A DNA stretch of 64,000 bases from Natronorubrum tibetense GA33 (GCF_000383975.1 NZ_KB913017.1:1185133-1249132); one strand, 5' to 3'. Shown: positions 34,055 to 42,001, counted from the first letter of the stretch. Notes: generated by a model not told the origin, from the letters alone. Numbers and translations are program-made.

Positions 34055-34250
34055 TCGCGTCGTTTAGATCAGTACATCCCTACGGATGGCGCACGCTGAA
34101 TCACGGTGACCGACAGGGAACCGTGATTCGAAGGCGTGCGAGGGATGAGCGAGTGACTGAAAGGAACGAGCGAATCGGCTGGGGAGGACGTGGAAACCCC
34201 TAGCCGTCAGAATCTGCCGTATAATTTGACACCACCCCCTCTCTGTTATG
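34055..34250. other. Intergenic region with two nested hairpins
   Basis: No gene seen. An extended hairpin spans 34075-34147: outer arms CATCCCT/AGGGATG, middle CGCACGC/GCGTGCG, inner GAATCACGGT/ACCGTGATTC. A smaller one (GGCTGGGG/CCCCTAGCC) lies at about 34178-34206. Directly after comes a 76-bp palindromic repeat, so three hairpin elements follow one another. Together they may end transcription of the SDR gene or be decayed mobile-element ends. Confidence 0.5.
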
Positions 34251-34326
34251 GTAACAACTGAAACGATGTACACGCTGATCGGACAGCCGTCGTGCGATCA
34301 GGTGTGCAGTGACGTTCAGCGGCTAC
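34251..34326. repeat. 76-bp palindromic intergenic repeat, copy 2
   Basis: GTAACAACTGAAACGATGTA at the start, GACGTTCAGCGGCTAC at the end. It differs from copy 3 (53865-53940) at only 9 of 76 positions, five of them in the centre. The centre ACAGCCGTCGT is the exact reverse complement of the centre of copy 3 (ACGACGGCTGT). The arms pair across the centre (CTGATCG/CGATCAG). Confidence 0.8.
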
Positions 34327-34441
34327 GATAGTGATACGTCTCGAGAGCGTCCCACTCGCGTCGCATGAGTTCGCGAACACCGTGTTCCAGAACGACATCT
34401 CCGAGAGATGTGGCCCCGAGAAACCGAATCCCAACGATTCG

Positions 34442-34873
34442 TCACTCGAGCGATTTCCGCATCTTCACGTGCGGAATTCCGGCTTCCTCGAACACCTCGC
34501 CGTAGCGTTCGTACCCCAGACGGCCGTAGAACGGGGCGGCGTGCGTCTGGGAGTGCAGTTTCAGCGACTCGAGTTCCTCCCCACGCGCCCGCTCCTCGAG
34601 CGCGTTCATCACTGCCAGACCGACCCCCTCCCCGCGTCGCGACTCGAGAACGGCGACGCGTTCGACCTTCCCGAGCCCCGGTTCGGGTTCGCGCAGTCGG
34701 GCGGCTCCGATCGGCTCGTCGCCGTCGTAGGCGACGAAGTGGATCGACTCCTCCTCGTACTCGTCGTACTCGAGTTCCTCGTCGACGTCCTGTTCCTCGA
34801 CGAACACCGTCCGGCGGACCGCGAAGGCGTCCTCGCGTTCGTCTGCCGACTCGACCGCGCGTACGTCAGTCAT
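34442..34873 (-). CDS. GNAT-family N-acetyltransferase
   Basis: 143 residues from ATG 34871-34873 (MTDVRAVESADEREDAF). ElaA/YjdJ-like GNAT layout: FAVRRTVFVEEQDVDEELEY, FVAYDGDEPIGAARLREPEP, the acetyl-CoA loop VAVLESRRGEGVGLAVMNAL and the C-terminal strand SQTHAAPFYGRLGYERYGE. The acceptor amine is unknown. Confidence 0.85.
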   Translation of the reverse strand: MTDVRAVESADEREDAFAVRRTVFVEEQDVDEELEYDEYEEESIHFVAYDGDEPIGAARLREPEPGLGKVERVAVLESRRGEGVGLAVMNALEERARGEELESLKLHSQTHAAPFYGRLGYERYGEVFEEAGIPHVKMRKSLE

Positions 34874-34956
34874 GCGAGCGAGTTCGGCCCGTCGCGACGA
34901 GAGCGTTACGACACGGCCGAGAGCCGTTTCGTGGGTGAGTCGCAACTCGAGTGGGG

Positions 34957-34967
34957 TCGAAAAAAAT
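34957..34967 (-). terminator. T-tract downstream of icd
   Basis: The minus strand reads CATTTTTTTCGAC about 110 bases past the icd stop. An eight-base T run fits an archaeal terminator for icd. It lies about 85 bases before the GNAT start. Confidence 0.45.
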
Positions 34968-35020
34968 GCAGAAATACGAGTTCGACGGCCGATCGCTACG
35001 CTGACTGCCCGAAAAGCGGT

Positions 35021-35044
35021 CTACGACAGCTTTTCGATGTTCTG
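35021..35044 (-). pseudogene. Duplicate 3' tail of icd
   Basis: On the minus strand, 30 bases past the icd stop, the sequence reads AACATCGAAAAGCTGTCGTAG, encoding NIEKLS and stop. This is the same C-terminus as icd itself (AACATCGAGAAACTCTCGTAG) with three synonymous changes. It is a leftover gene end rather than a gene. Confidence 0.6.
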
Positions 35045-35061
35045 GCGGTTTCACCGCCAGA
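35041..35061. terminator. Perfect hairpin downstream of icd
   Basis: TCTGGCGGT-TTC-ACCGCCAGA: a 9-bp perfect stem with a 3-base loop, 15 bases past the icd stop and between the real icd end and its duplicated tail. It could stabilise the 3' end of the mRNA. Confidence 0.5.
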
Positions 35062-35075
35062 GGACGAGAAACTCT

Positions 35076-36338
35076 CTACGAGAGTTTCTCGATGTTCGCG
35101 ACGACTTCCTCGGCGTACTCGCTCGTCGCGAGCTTTTCGGCGTCCTCGAGCTGTCGTTCGAGGTCGTAGGTGACCTTGCCGGAGGAGATGGTCTCCTCGA
35201 CGGCGTCGACGACGAGGTCGGCGGCGTCGTTCCAGCCCATGTATTCGAGCATCATGCGACCCGAGAGGATCATCGCGGTCGGGTTGACCTTGTCCTGACC
35301 CTCGTACTTCGGCGCGGAGCCGTGGACGGGTTCGGCGAGCATACGTCCCTCACCGAAGTTCCCACCGGGGGCGATGCCGAGGCCACCGATCTGTGCGCCG
35401 GCGGCGTCGGACATGTAGTCCCCGTTCAGGTTCATCGTGGCGATGACGTCGTAGTTGTCCGTCCGGGTCAGGAGCTGCTGGAGCATGTTGTCCGCGATGC
35501 GGTCGTTGACGACGAGCGTGTCGTCGTCGACTTCGCCGTCTTGCTCCTCCCAGAGGGTGTCCTCGGTGATGACCTCGTCACCGTACTCCTCTTCGGCGAC
35601 CTCGTAGCCCCAGTCACGGAACTGGCCTTCGGTGAACTTCATGATGTTCCCCTTGTGGACCAGCGTAACCGAGTCGCGGTCGTTCTCGAGGGCGTAGTCG
35701 ATGGCCTCGCGGACGAGTCGCTTCGTTCCGAACTCCGTGATCGGCTTGATGCCGATGCCGACGGGGCCGTCGTGGATGGTGTTGTCGAAGCCCATGTCCG
35801 CTTCGACGAACTCTTTGACCTGCTCGACTTCGTCGGTGCCGGCCTCCCACTCGATGCCGGCGTAGACGTCTTCCGTGTTCTCACGGAAGGTGACCATGTC
35901 CATCTCGCCAGGATTCTTGACGGGCGACGGCACACCCTCCATGTGGTAGGTCGGTCGGACGTTCGCGTAGAGGTCGAGCAGCTTTCGCAGGCCGACGTTC
36001 AGCGAGCGGAAGCCGGCGCCGACGGGCGTCGTCAGCGGACCCTTGATCGCGACGCGGTGTTCCTTGATGGCCTCGACGGTCTCGTCGGGAAGGTTCTCGT
36101 CGTACTTCTCGCGGGCGGACTCGCCAGCGTAGACGCGCATCCAGTTGATGTCGCGGCCGGTCGCCTCCGCGGCGGCTTCGAGCACCTTCTGTGCGGCAGG
36201 ACCGACGTCACTGCCGACACCGTCACCGTAGATAATCGGGATAATCGGGTTGTCAGGCACCTCGAGTTCGTTCTCGGTACCGTCCTTCAGCGTGATCTTC
36301 TCCCCGTCTTCCGGGACCTCGATCTTGTCGTAGCTCAT
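35076..36338 (-). CDS. icd: Isocitrate dehydrogenase (NADP+)
   Basis: 420 residues from ATG 36336-36338 (MSYDKIEVPEDGEKI); the frame extends 14 residues more but the shorter start is the familiar one. Motifs: IIYGDGVGSDV, KGPLTTPVGAGFRSLNVGLR (substrate Ser and Arg), RENTEDVYAGIEWEAGT, LVHKGNIMKFTEG, NGDYMSDAAGAQIGGLGIAP and AEPVHGSAPKYEGQDK. It decarboxylates isocitrate to 2-oxoglutarate in the citric acid cycle. Monocistronic; the 3' side carries a hairpin and a duplicated gene tail. Confidence 0.97.
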   Translation of the reverse strand: MSYDKIEVPEDGEKITLKDGTENELEVPDNPIIPIIYGDGVGSDVGPAAQKVLEAAAEATGRDINWMRVYAGESAREKYDENLPDETVEAIKEHRVAIKGPLTTPVGAGFRSLNVGLRKLLDLYANVRPTYHMEGVPSPVKNPGEMDMVTFRENTEDVYAGIEWEAGTDEVEQVKEFVEADMGFDNTIHDGPVGIGIKPITEFGTKRLVREAIDYALENDRDSVTLVHKGNIMKFTEGQFRDWGYEVAEEEYGDEVITEDTLWEEQDGEVDDDTLVVNDRIADNMLQQLLTRTDNYDVIATMNLNGDYMSDAAGAQIGGLGIAPGGNFGEGRMLAEPVHGSAPKYEGQDKVNPTAMILSGRMMLEYMGWNDAADLVVDAVEETISSGKVTYDLERQLEDAEKLATSEYAEEVVANIEKLS

Positions 36339-36536
36339 CTCGTCTGTACGGTTCTTCGACGGGGGTAAAAGGTCTACCATTTCTATCGACGGACGACGAA
36401 ACGTGGAGGGGTGAAATCGAATCGAGACGGAGATGCGACGCGAACGCGGACTGTAGCCCGTTCGGTCGCTCGATGCGCACTGTCAGCCCTGTACGGTCGG
36501 TTACCGTCCGGCCTCAGACGGCGAGACGATCGGATG

Positions 36537-36818
36537 CTACGAGCAGTTGGGCTCCGGGGGGTCGTCCCAGTAGCGGACCATCATTACGATACCAGCGCCG
36601 ACGAGACAGGCACCGACGACGCCCAGCGTTCCCCGTCCCGCCGCCGTCAACCACCCTTCCTCGAGGGCGGTCCACAGGACGGCCAGTACGGTAATTCCGA
36701 CGACGGTGAGCGCCGACCCGACGTCGACCCGGTCCCGGCGGTCGTCGGTCGCCAGTCGCCAGACGGCGATGGCAGCCATCGTCGCACAGAAGGCGGCGAG
36801 TATCGCGACTGGCGTCAT
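36537..36818 (-). CDS. Three-helix membrane protein
   Basis: 93 residues. Helices at about 4-20, 34-51 and 60-82, with a short charged loop (ATDDRRDRVD) and a soluble tail (WDDPPEPNCS). Divergent from the asparaginase gene, with 100 bp between the starts. No family recognised. Confidence 0.6.
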   Translation of the reverse strand: MTPVAILAAFCATMAAIAVWRLATDDRRDRVDVGSALTVVGITVLAVLWTALEEGWLTAAGRGTLGVVGACLVGAGIVMMVRYWDDPPEPNCS

Positions 36819-36918
36819 TGTCGTCAGCGGTACACAGGCTGCTGTGGTAAGTGTACGGGATTCAGTTCCGCCGATCGATCACGAAACGCTCTCCTATCCC
36901 GCGCTCGCTCGAGAGCGT

Positions 36919-37845
36919 ATGCAGGTGCTCGTCCACGGTGGAACCGGTAGCGATCCCGAGGAGCCCGAACCCAGACAGAACGTTCTCGAGCAGGCCGCCG
37001 ACGCCGGCGCATCGGAGTCGGACCCCGTCGACGCGGTCGAAGCGGCGGTAGCGGTCCTCGAGTCCGATCCGCGATTCAACGCCGGCGTCGGCAGTGCGGT
37101 TCAGAGCGACGGCGAGATCCGAACCGACGCGGGGCTGATGACCGACGACCGATCCCTCGGCGCCGCCTGTTCGATGCCGGGCGTCGAACACGCGCTTCGC
37201 GTCGCCCGCGTCGTCATGGAGGAGACGCCCCACGGCTTCGTTTCCGGGGATCACGCCGTCTCGCTGGCCGACGCGTTCGGCGTCGAGACGGGCGTCGATC
37301 TCTGGTCCGACCGCACGCGTGAGAAGTGGAGCGACCTCGAGCCCCCGGCGGGTGATTCCAGCGCGCACCTCGAGTGGATCCGCGAGCGATACGGCCGGTC
37401 CGATCCCGACGGCCGAGACGAAGACGAAAACCCGAACAGCGACCCCGAACGGCCCGACAACGACCTGGATCACGATACGGTCGGTGCCGTCGCGTTCGAC
37501 GGCAACTCCCTCGCCGCGGCGACCTCGACCGGCGGCCGGTGGCTCGCGCTCGCGGGCCGCGTCGGGGACGTCCCGCAGGTCGGCTCGGGCTTTTACTGTT
37601 CACCCGCCGCGGCGGTCAGCGCGACCGGTGCCGGCGAAGACATCGCCCGCGTGACGCTCTCGAGACGGGTCGCCCGCCACGTCGAGCGCGGCTGTGACGC
37701 CGACGAGGCGACCTCGCTCGCGATCGAGGAGTTCGGCGAACTCACCGGCTCGAAGGCCGGCGTCATCGCGATCGATTCCGACGGAACCCTCGGCTCGGCG
37801 TACAACAGCGACGCGATGCAGACGGCTCGAGCGGACCGTCGGTAG
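36919..37845 (+). CDS. Isoaspartyl peptidase/L-asparaginase (Ntn hydrolase, type 2)
   Basis: 308 residues from ATG 36919 (MQVLVHGGTGSDPEE). Family motifs: AVEAAVAVLESDPRFNAGVG and TDAGLMTDDRSLGAACSMPG in the alpha chain, an acidic variable linker (about 157-184), then HDTVGAVAFDG with Thr187 as the predicted self-cleavage nucleophile, STGGRWLALAGRVGD and GTGAGED-like ATGAGEDIARV. It autocleaves before Thr187 and hydrolyses beta-aspartyl peptides or asparagine. The long frame start at 36706 is rejected. Confidence 0.9.
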   Translation: MQVLVHGGTGSDPEEPEPRQNVLEQAADAGASESDPVDAVEAAVAVLESDPRFNAGVGSAVQSDGEIRTDAGLMTDDRSLGAACSMPGVEHALRVARVVMEETPHGFVSGDHAVSLADAFGVETGVDLWSDRTREKWSDLEPPAGDSSAHLEWIRERYGRSDPDGRDEDENPNSDPERPDNDLDHDTVGAVAFDGNSLAAATSTGGRWLALAGRVGDVPQVGSGFYCSPAAAVSATGAGEDIARVTLSRRVARHVERGCDADEATSLAIEEFGELTGSKAGVIAIDSDGTLGSAYNSDAMQTARADRR

Positions 37846-37880
37846 TCGAGATATGGTTTTCGACGATTGACGTGAGGTAC

Positions 37881-37890
37881 TTTTAATATC
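37881..37890 (+). promoter_or_regulatory. TATA box of the 44-residue zinc-finger gene
   Basis: TTTTAATATC lies 23-32 bases before the ATG at 37913, fitting a leaderless mRNA. This supports the small gene being real. Confidence 0.5.
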
Positions 37891-37912
37891 GTCGTGATCC
37901 TCGTCGCACTCG

Positions 37913-38047
37913 ATGCTCGAAGCCCCATACCACGCGGCCCGGCACTGTCCGGAGTGCGCCTCGAGGCTCTCGAACGTACAAGGCGTCGACGCCTGTCCCG
38001 AGTGCGACTGGGTCGATACCGACCGTTCGACGACACCGCCGGCCTGA
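37913..38047 (+). CDS. 44-residue CPxC zinc-finger micro-protein
   Basis: [20 protein letters not shown] then [17 protein letters not shown] and TTPPA, ending at TGA 38045-38047. Two CPEC knuckles (Cys12/15 and Cys28/31) would bind one zinc. Micro-proteins with this pattern are common in haloarchaea and several are known to affect motility or biofilm. It has its own TATA box and stops 68 bp before the methionine aminopeptidase gene. Confidence 0.7.
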
Positions 38048-38114
38048 GCGGGACCATCGGAGCGAGTCGACCGGAGACGGAACCTCTTTTTGTCGACCGG
38101 TACAACCCCGGTGC

Positions 38115-39011
38115 ATGGCCGAATCCGAGGTGGACCTCGAGTCCGAGAAGTACGAAAAGCACCGCGAAGCGGGGGAGATCCTCTCCCAGGTCCGCACAGA
38201 GACAGCCGAACGCGTCGAGGTCGGCGCGAGCCACCTCGAAATCGCGGAGTACGCCGAGGATCGCATCCGCGAACTGGGCGGGAAACCGGCGTTCCCAGTC
38301 AATATCTCGATCGACGAGGAAGCCGCCCACGCCACGCCCTCCATCGACGACGAGGAGACGTTCGGCGAGGAGATGATCAACCTCGATATCGGCGTCCACG
38401 TCGACGGCTGGCTGGCCGACACCGCGATCACCGTCGACCTCTCGGGCAACCTCGAACTGGCCGAGGCCTCCGAGCAGGCCCTCGAGGCCGCGATCGACAT
38501 CATCGAACCCGGCGTCGACACCGGCGACATCGGCGCCGAGATCGAGGACGTCATCACCGGCTACGGCTACAACCCGGTCGTCAACCTCACGGGCCACGGG
38601 CTGGGCCACTGGGAACAACACACCAGCCCCAACATCCCGAACCGCGCCGTCTCGCAGGGGACGACGCTCGAGGTCGGCGACGTCGTTGCGATCGAACCGT
38701 TCGCGACCGACGGCGGCGGCAAGGTCACCGAAGGCGCCAGCGAGGAGATTTTCTCGCTCGAGCGCGAGGGATCGGTCAGAAACCGACAGGCTCGCGACGC
38801 ACTCGAGCAGATCACCGAGGAGTTCCGCACGCTGCCCTTTGCAACCCGGTGGCTCGAGACCGACCGCGCCGAGATGGCGCTGCGTCGGCTCAAGCGCAAC
38901 AACATCGTCCACGGCTACCCGGTGCTCAAGGAGGACGACGGCTTCCTCGTCAGCCAGAAAGAGCACACGATCATCATCACCGAAGACGGCTGTGAAGTGA
39001 CGACGGCGTAG
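38115..39011 (+). CDS. map: Methionine aminopeptidase, type II (archaeal)
   Basis: 298 residues. Metal ligands: Asp in LDIGVHVDGWLAD, Asp in TAITVDL, His in GHGLGHWEQHTSPNIPN, Glu in IEPFATDGGGKVTEG and the late Glu in QKEHTIIITEDG. The helical insertion after IEPFAT is the type II mark. It removes the initiator methionine from nascent proteins in the cytosol. Start MAESEVDLESEKYEKHREAG. Confidence 0.96.
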   Translation: MAESEVDLESEKYEKHREAGEILSQVRTETAERVEVGASHLEIAEYAEDRIRELGGKPAFPVNISIDEEAAHATPSIDDEETFGEEMINLDIGVHVDGWLADTAITVDLSGNLELAEASEQALEAAIDIIEPGVDTGDIGAEIEDVITGYGYNPVVNLTGHGLGHWEQHTSPNIPNRAVSQGTTLEVGDVVAIEPFATDGGGKVTEGASEEIFSLEREGSVRNRQARDALEQITEEFRTLPFATRWLETDRAEMALRRLKRNNIVHGYPVLKEDDGFLVSQKEHTIIITEDGCEVTTA

Positions 39012-39170
39012 ACGGGCGCGAAGACCGGTATTTCTCGAGCAGCGTGGATGAAGTCAATCTCGAAAGAGAGCGCACCGTTACACGTGGACGGCGCTGGGCG
39101 TCGGGAGAGCGAGAGTGCGGTATCGAGAGATCCGTTCCGGGCGTCGCTGTATGCGAATCGTATCGTGCGT

Positions 39171-39371
39171 TCAGGCGTTGTTCATCCGCTGGCTCGTCCG
39201 GTTCCCACAGCGCTGGCACTCGGCCACGCGGTAGGGTTCGCGGGAGAACTGGGCGTTCTCTTTCTTGAGGCTCTCGGTCCGAATTTGGACGGACACCTCG
39301 TGAAGCGTGTCCAGATCGCAGTCGTCGCAGTGCTCGGTCATCCCGTTGACAGAGTCGTCAGTCGTTGCCAT
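39171..39371 (-). CDS. Small zinc-knuckle protein (DUF7835-like)
   Basis: 66 residues. Two CxxC pairs: CDDC at about 15-18 and CQRC at about 52-55, with a sheet-like centre (LHEVSVQIRTESLKKEN, EPYRVAEC). It has the shape of a haloarchaeal one-zinc protein with probable regulatory or nucleic-acid role. A TATA-like TTTAAGA lies about 30 bases upstream on the minus strand. Confidence 0.75.
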   Translation of the reverse strand: MATTDDSVNGMTEHCDDCDLDTLHEVSVQIRTESLKKENAQFSREPYRVAECQRCGNRTSQRMNNA

Positions 39372-39622
39372 TAGCGGATGCCTTTCGGTAGTATGGTCTT
39401 AAATCCCTGTTTCATTTCGAGCGCTGAGTCGAACAACTGGACGAAACCTCGCTAGATGGTTTCTCCGGCCACGAGAGCGTTTATTACCGTTCATTCACGG
39501 TTCCCTGAGAGTCGTCCTCGAGCTACAGTCGCTGATTGGAGCAGTACAAGGACCGTTTACGACGGGGCACAGACCGGAGACGGGAGTGAAACGCTTTAGG
39601 GCCGTCTCGAGTGGTGACCGGT

Positions 39623-40165
39623 ATGGAGCAGGTGTTCGCACCGTGGCGGATCGACTGGATCAGACGCGAGGACAAGAACCCCGATATCGACGACTGCGTC
39701 TTCTGTGAGCTGCCGGAGCGAAGCGCGGATCGCGAGAATCTGGTGCTCGCACGGAGCGAGCACACCTTCGTCATGCTGAACAACTACCCGTACAACCCGG
39801 GCCACGCCATGGTGATCCCCCGCGTCCACACCGGCGACTACCGGGAGCTGACCGACGAGCAACTGCTCGATCACGCCCGCTTGAAACAGCGAACGTTCGA
39901 CGCGCTCGAGACCGCCCTCGAGCCAAACGGCTTCAACGCCGGCTTGAACCTGGGTGACGGGGCCGGCGGCTCCATCGACGACCACCTGCACACGCACGTC
40001 GTCCCGCGCTGGGAGGGTGACACCAACTTCATGCCCGTCATAAGCGACACGTCGGTGATCGTCGAGGCGCTCGAGGAGACGTACAGCCACGTGTACGAGG
40101 CGTTCGCCGAACAGGAAGGGGCCGTCGTACCGGACGACGAGGACGAAGCGATCAGGTTCGACTGA
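39623..40165 (+). CDS. HIT-family nucleotide hydrolase/transferase
   Basis: 180 residues from ATG 39623 (MEQVFAPWRIDWIRREDK). The N-terminal DDCVFCEL (one zinc-type pair partner) leads into VLARSEHTFVMLNNYPYNPGHAMVIP, and the histidine triad is DDHLHTHVVPRW (about 128-139). It most resembles the Fhit/AP4A phosphorylase side of the superfamily. It hydrolyses or transfers nucleotide alpha-phosphates. Confidence 0.9.
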   Translation: MEQVFAPWRIDWIRREDKNPDIDDCVFCELPERSADRENLVLARSEHTFVMLNNYPYNPGHAMVIPRVHTGDYRELTDEQLLDHARLKQRTFDALETALEPNGFNAGLNLGDGAGGSIDDHLHTHVVPRWEGDTNFMPVISDTSVIVEALEETYSHVYEAFAEQEGAVVPDDEDEAIRFD

Positions 40166-40256
40166 CGAGCGCGAACGCTCGACGGCGGCGAACTACCGGC
40201 ACGATAGCCCGGTCGACCATACGTTTTTGCGGGGCTGTCTCGTGATATCGAACCAC

Positions 40257-40661
40257 ATGGAGTACGAGGTCGTCCACACCGACGATGTACCGAAGACGGA
40301 TCTCTCGGAGATCGACGAGGTGCCGCCGGACCTCCAGATCCGCGCGTTAGACGAGGTGCTCCCCACCGAGCACGTCCAGCTCAAGCTCTGGTACTTCGAG
40401 CCCGGCGAGGAGATCCAGTACCACGCCCACGCCGAACAGGAGGAGCTCTACTACGTCCTCGAGGGCGAGTTCTCGGTGAAACTCGGCCGTTCCGGCGAGG
40501 AAGAGTACGTCGACGCCGGGCCGGGGACGTTCTGGATGGCGCGCCCGGAAATCGGCCACGGCCATCGCAACGTCGGCGACGAACAGGGCGTCGTCCTCGC
40601 GATCGGGGCACCCGCCGTCGAGGATCCCGGTCTCGACCCGCACGGTCTCGAGGACGAGTAG
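40257..40661 (+). CDS. Cupin-domain protein
   Basis: 134 residues from ATG 40257 (MEYEVVHTDDVPKTDL). Motif 1 EIQYHAHAEQEELYYVLEGEF with two His, Glu and motif 2 PGTFWMARPEIGHGHRNVGD. Haloarchaeal cupins of this kind often have no known substrate. The C-terminus (AVEDPGLDPHGLEDE) is acidic. Confidence 0.85.
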   Translation: MEYEVVHTDDVPKTDLSEIDEVPPDLQIRALDEVLPTEHVQLKLWYFEPGEEIQYHAHAEQEELYYVLEGEFSVKLGRSGEEEYVDAGPGTFWMARPEIGHGHRNVGDEQGVVLAIGAPAVEDPGLDPHGLEDE

Positions 40662-40686
40662 CAGGTTCCAACGGTGACGGAAGACA

Positions 40687-40791
40687 GCGTAGTTCGCCTC
40701 GAGGTCAGGCGTAGTTCGCCTCGAGGTCAGGCGTAGTTCGCCTCGAGGTCAGGCGTAGTTCGCCTCGAGGTCAGGCGTAGTTCGCCTCGAG
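40687..40791. repeat. Minisatellite: 22-bp unit, five copies
   Basis: Unit starts at 40687, 40709, 40731, 40753 and 40775, each GCGTAGTTCGCCTCGAG(GTCAG). The fifth unit is the true 3' end of the glutaredoxin gene (LEANYA codons, minus strand); the other four lie past its stop and each repeats the end of the gene including the TGA. The copies are identical, so the expansion is recent. Confidence 0.9.
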
Positions 40792-41007
40792 ATAGTCGAG
40801 AATCCGTTCGGATTCCGGCATCGTGACGCCGCGCTCGTCGTCGACGATCACCGGGACCTGCCGCTGACCCGAAATCCGTTTGACCTCGTCGCGCTTCGAA
40901 TGCAGCCCTTCCGTCCAGACGCTCTCGTAGTCGACCTCGAGTTCGTCGAGGCGGTCGGCGATGAGTTCGCAGTACGGACAGCCCTCGAGCTGATACAGGG
41001 TTACCAT
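40771..41007 (-). CDS. Glutaredoxin-like thiol protein
   Basis: 78 residues from ATG 41005-41007 (MVTLYQLEGCPYCELIADRL). Active site CPYC at 10-13, cis-Pro in QVPVIV and the GSH/thiol-binding ESERILDYLEANY end. It would reduce disulfides; haloarchaea use gamma-glutamylcysteine rather than glutathione. Its last codons are the source of the 22-bp minisatellite. Confidence 0.87.
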   Translation of the reverse strand: MVTLYQLEGCPYCELIADRLDELEVDYESVWTEGLHSKRDEVKRISGQRQVPVIVDDERGVTMPESERILDYLEANYA

Positions 41008-41134
41008 AGCCGTCCCTTCGGCTGGGGTCGACAAAAGCGTGGGTGCCGGCGCGCGTCGGCGTACGTGCCAACGCACATTGCTGGGGTTCTGCCGGGGAAC
41101 GGAGCTTTTTGTCGCTTCGCGGGGGAGACGGGGT

Positions 41135-41614
41135 ATGCCACCGATCGAGGGCGATATCATTTCCGACTTCGAGGCACTACTGTGTGACGGCGAGACGTTC
41201 CGCTCGACGGCGCTCGAGACGGCGCTCGGAGAGCGGGGCGGCGTTCTGATCTGTACCGGCTTCGCGTTCAGCGCGATCGCACAGAACTGGTGGAAGCAGT
41301 TCGTCCGCTCCGGCTGGGGCGAGTTCGAGGACGTCTCGGTGTTAGGCGTCAGTCGCGACGGACCCTACGCGCAAAACGAGTTCCTGCGCTGGCTGGACGA
41401 GCCCGCGTTCCGCTTCTTCGCGGACGTCGACGGCGCGGTGAGCGAGTCGCTCGACCTGCTCGCCGACCGCGACCACATGGCCAACGTCTCGACGCCGTGG
41501 CGGTCCGCGTTCGTCCTCAACGCCGACAGGGAGGTCCAGTACGCGTTCGTCGCGGACGACTGGATCTCGCCGCTGCCGCGCGAGGAGATCGAAGACGCCG
41601 TCGACGCGCTCTAG
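41135..41614 (+). CDS. Redoxin/peroxiredoxin-like protein without the peroxidatic cysteine
   Basis: 159 residues from ATG 41135 (MPPIEGDIISDFEALLCDGE). A thioredoxin-fold layout is visible (VLICTGFAFSAIAQNWWKQF, VSVLGVSRDGPYAQNEFLRW, RFFADVDGAVSESLDLL, SAFVLNADREVQYAF). Where peroxiredoxins carry the catalytic PxxxTxxC, this protein reads FAFSAIAQN and has no Cys. It may have lost peroxidase activity. Divergent from glutaredoxin (127 bp between starts). Confidence 0.75.
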   Translation: MPPIEGDIISDFEALLCDGETFRSTALETALGERGGVLICTGFAFSAIAQNWWKQFVRSGWGEFEDVSVLGVSRDGPYAQNEFLRWLDEPAFRFFADVDGAVSESLDLLADRDHMANVSTPWRSAFVLNADREVQYAFVADDWISPLPREEIEDAVDAL

Positions 41615-41673
41615 ACTGGATCATCGAAGGCGTCCGTCGTCTCGTGGGCCGTCACCTCGAGGTCGACTCCGTC
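41611..41673 (-). pseudogene. Duplicate 3' tail of the downstream tRNA methylthiotransferase gene
   Basis: On the minus strand 41611-41670 reads DGVDLEVTAHETTDAFDDPV and stop, against DFVDLEVTAHETMYAFGEPV and stop in the intact gene ending at 42172. The alignment fades within about 20 codons upstream. It is a gene end without a body, separated from the intact gene by a small membrane protein gene. Confidence 0.65.
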
Positions 41674-41782
41674 GGCGCTTCCTCTCGGGGGGCCGCTACC
41701 AGGGCGACTCGTCCGATTCGACGGTTCGAATCGCGTGCTCGATCGGTGGTGATGAGCGGTGCGACGTCGTGAGATGAACACG

Positions 41783-42001
41783 CTACCGTCGATGGTGAAA
41801 CACTGCGTACGCGGGAACTCCAACTAACACGAGCACGGTGGCGATCAACAGCAGGTGCGACATCGGTTCGAGCACACTCGGTGCGACAGCTCCAGTTCGA
41901 CCACCAAAGGAGTTCGTCCCATGCCCGATCGCGTACAGGTAAAACCCGATCGCTGCGAGGAGCCACGCGGTGACCGTCTGATACAGTGTGTCCTGCGTCA
42001 T
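41783..42001 (-). CDS. Two-helix membrane protein
   Basis: 72 residues. Helices about 8-26 (TVTAWLLAAIGFYLYAIG) and 46-66 (MSHLLLIATVLVLVGVPAYA) with an HHRR tail. An AT-rich TATA-like stretch (CCATAAAAACGTTTAATC on the minus strand, about 42035-42052) precedes it, at a distance of about 35-50 bases. Function unknown. Confidence 0.65.
   Translation of the reverse strand: MTQDTLYQTVTAWLLAAIGFYLYAIGHGTNSFGGRTGAVAPSVLEPMSHLLLIATVLVLVGVPAYAVFHHRR

Noticed and set aside
40687-40791. Possible CRISPR array
   Set aside because: The 22-bp units follow one another without spacers and derive from the glutaredoxin gene end, so it is a tandem repeat.
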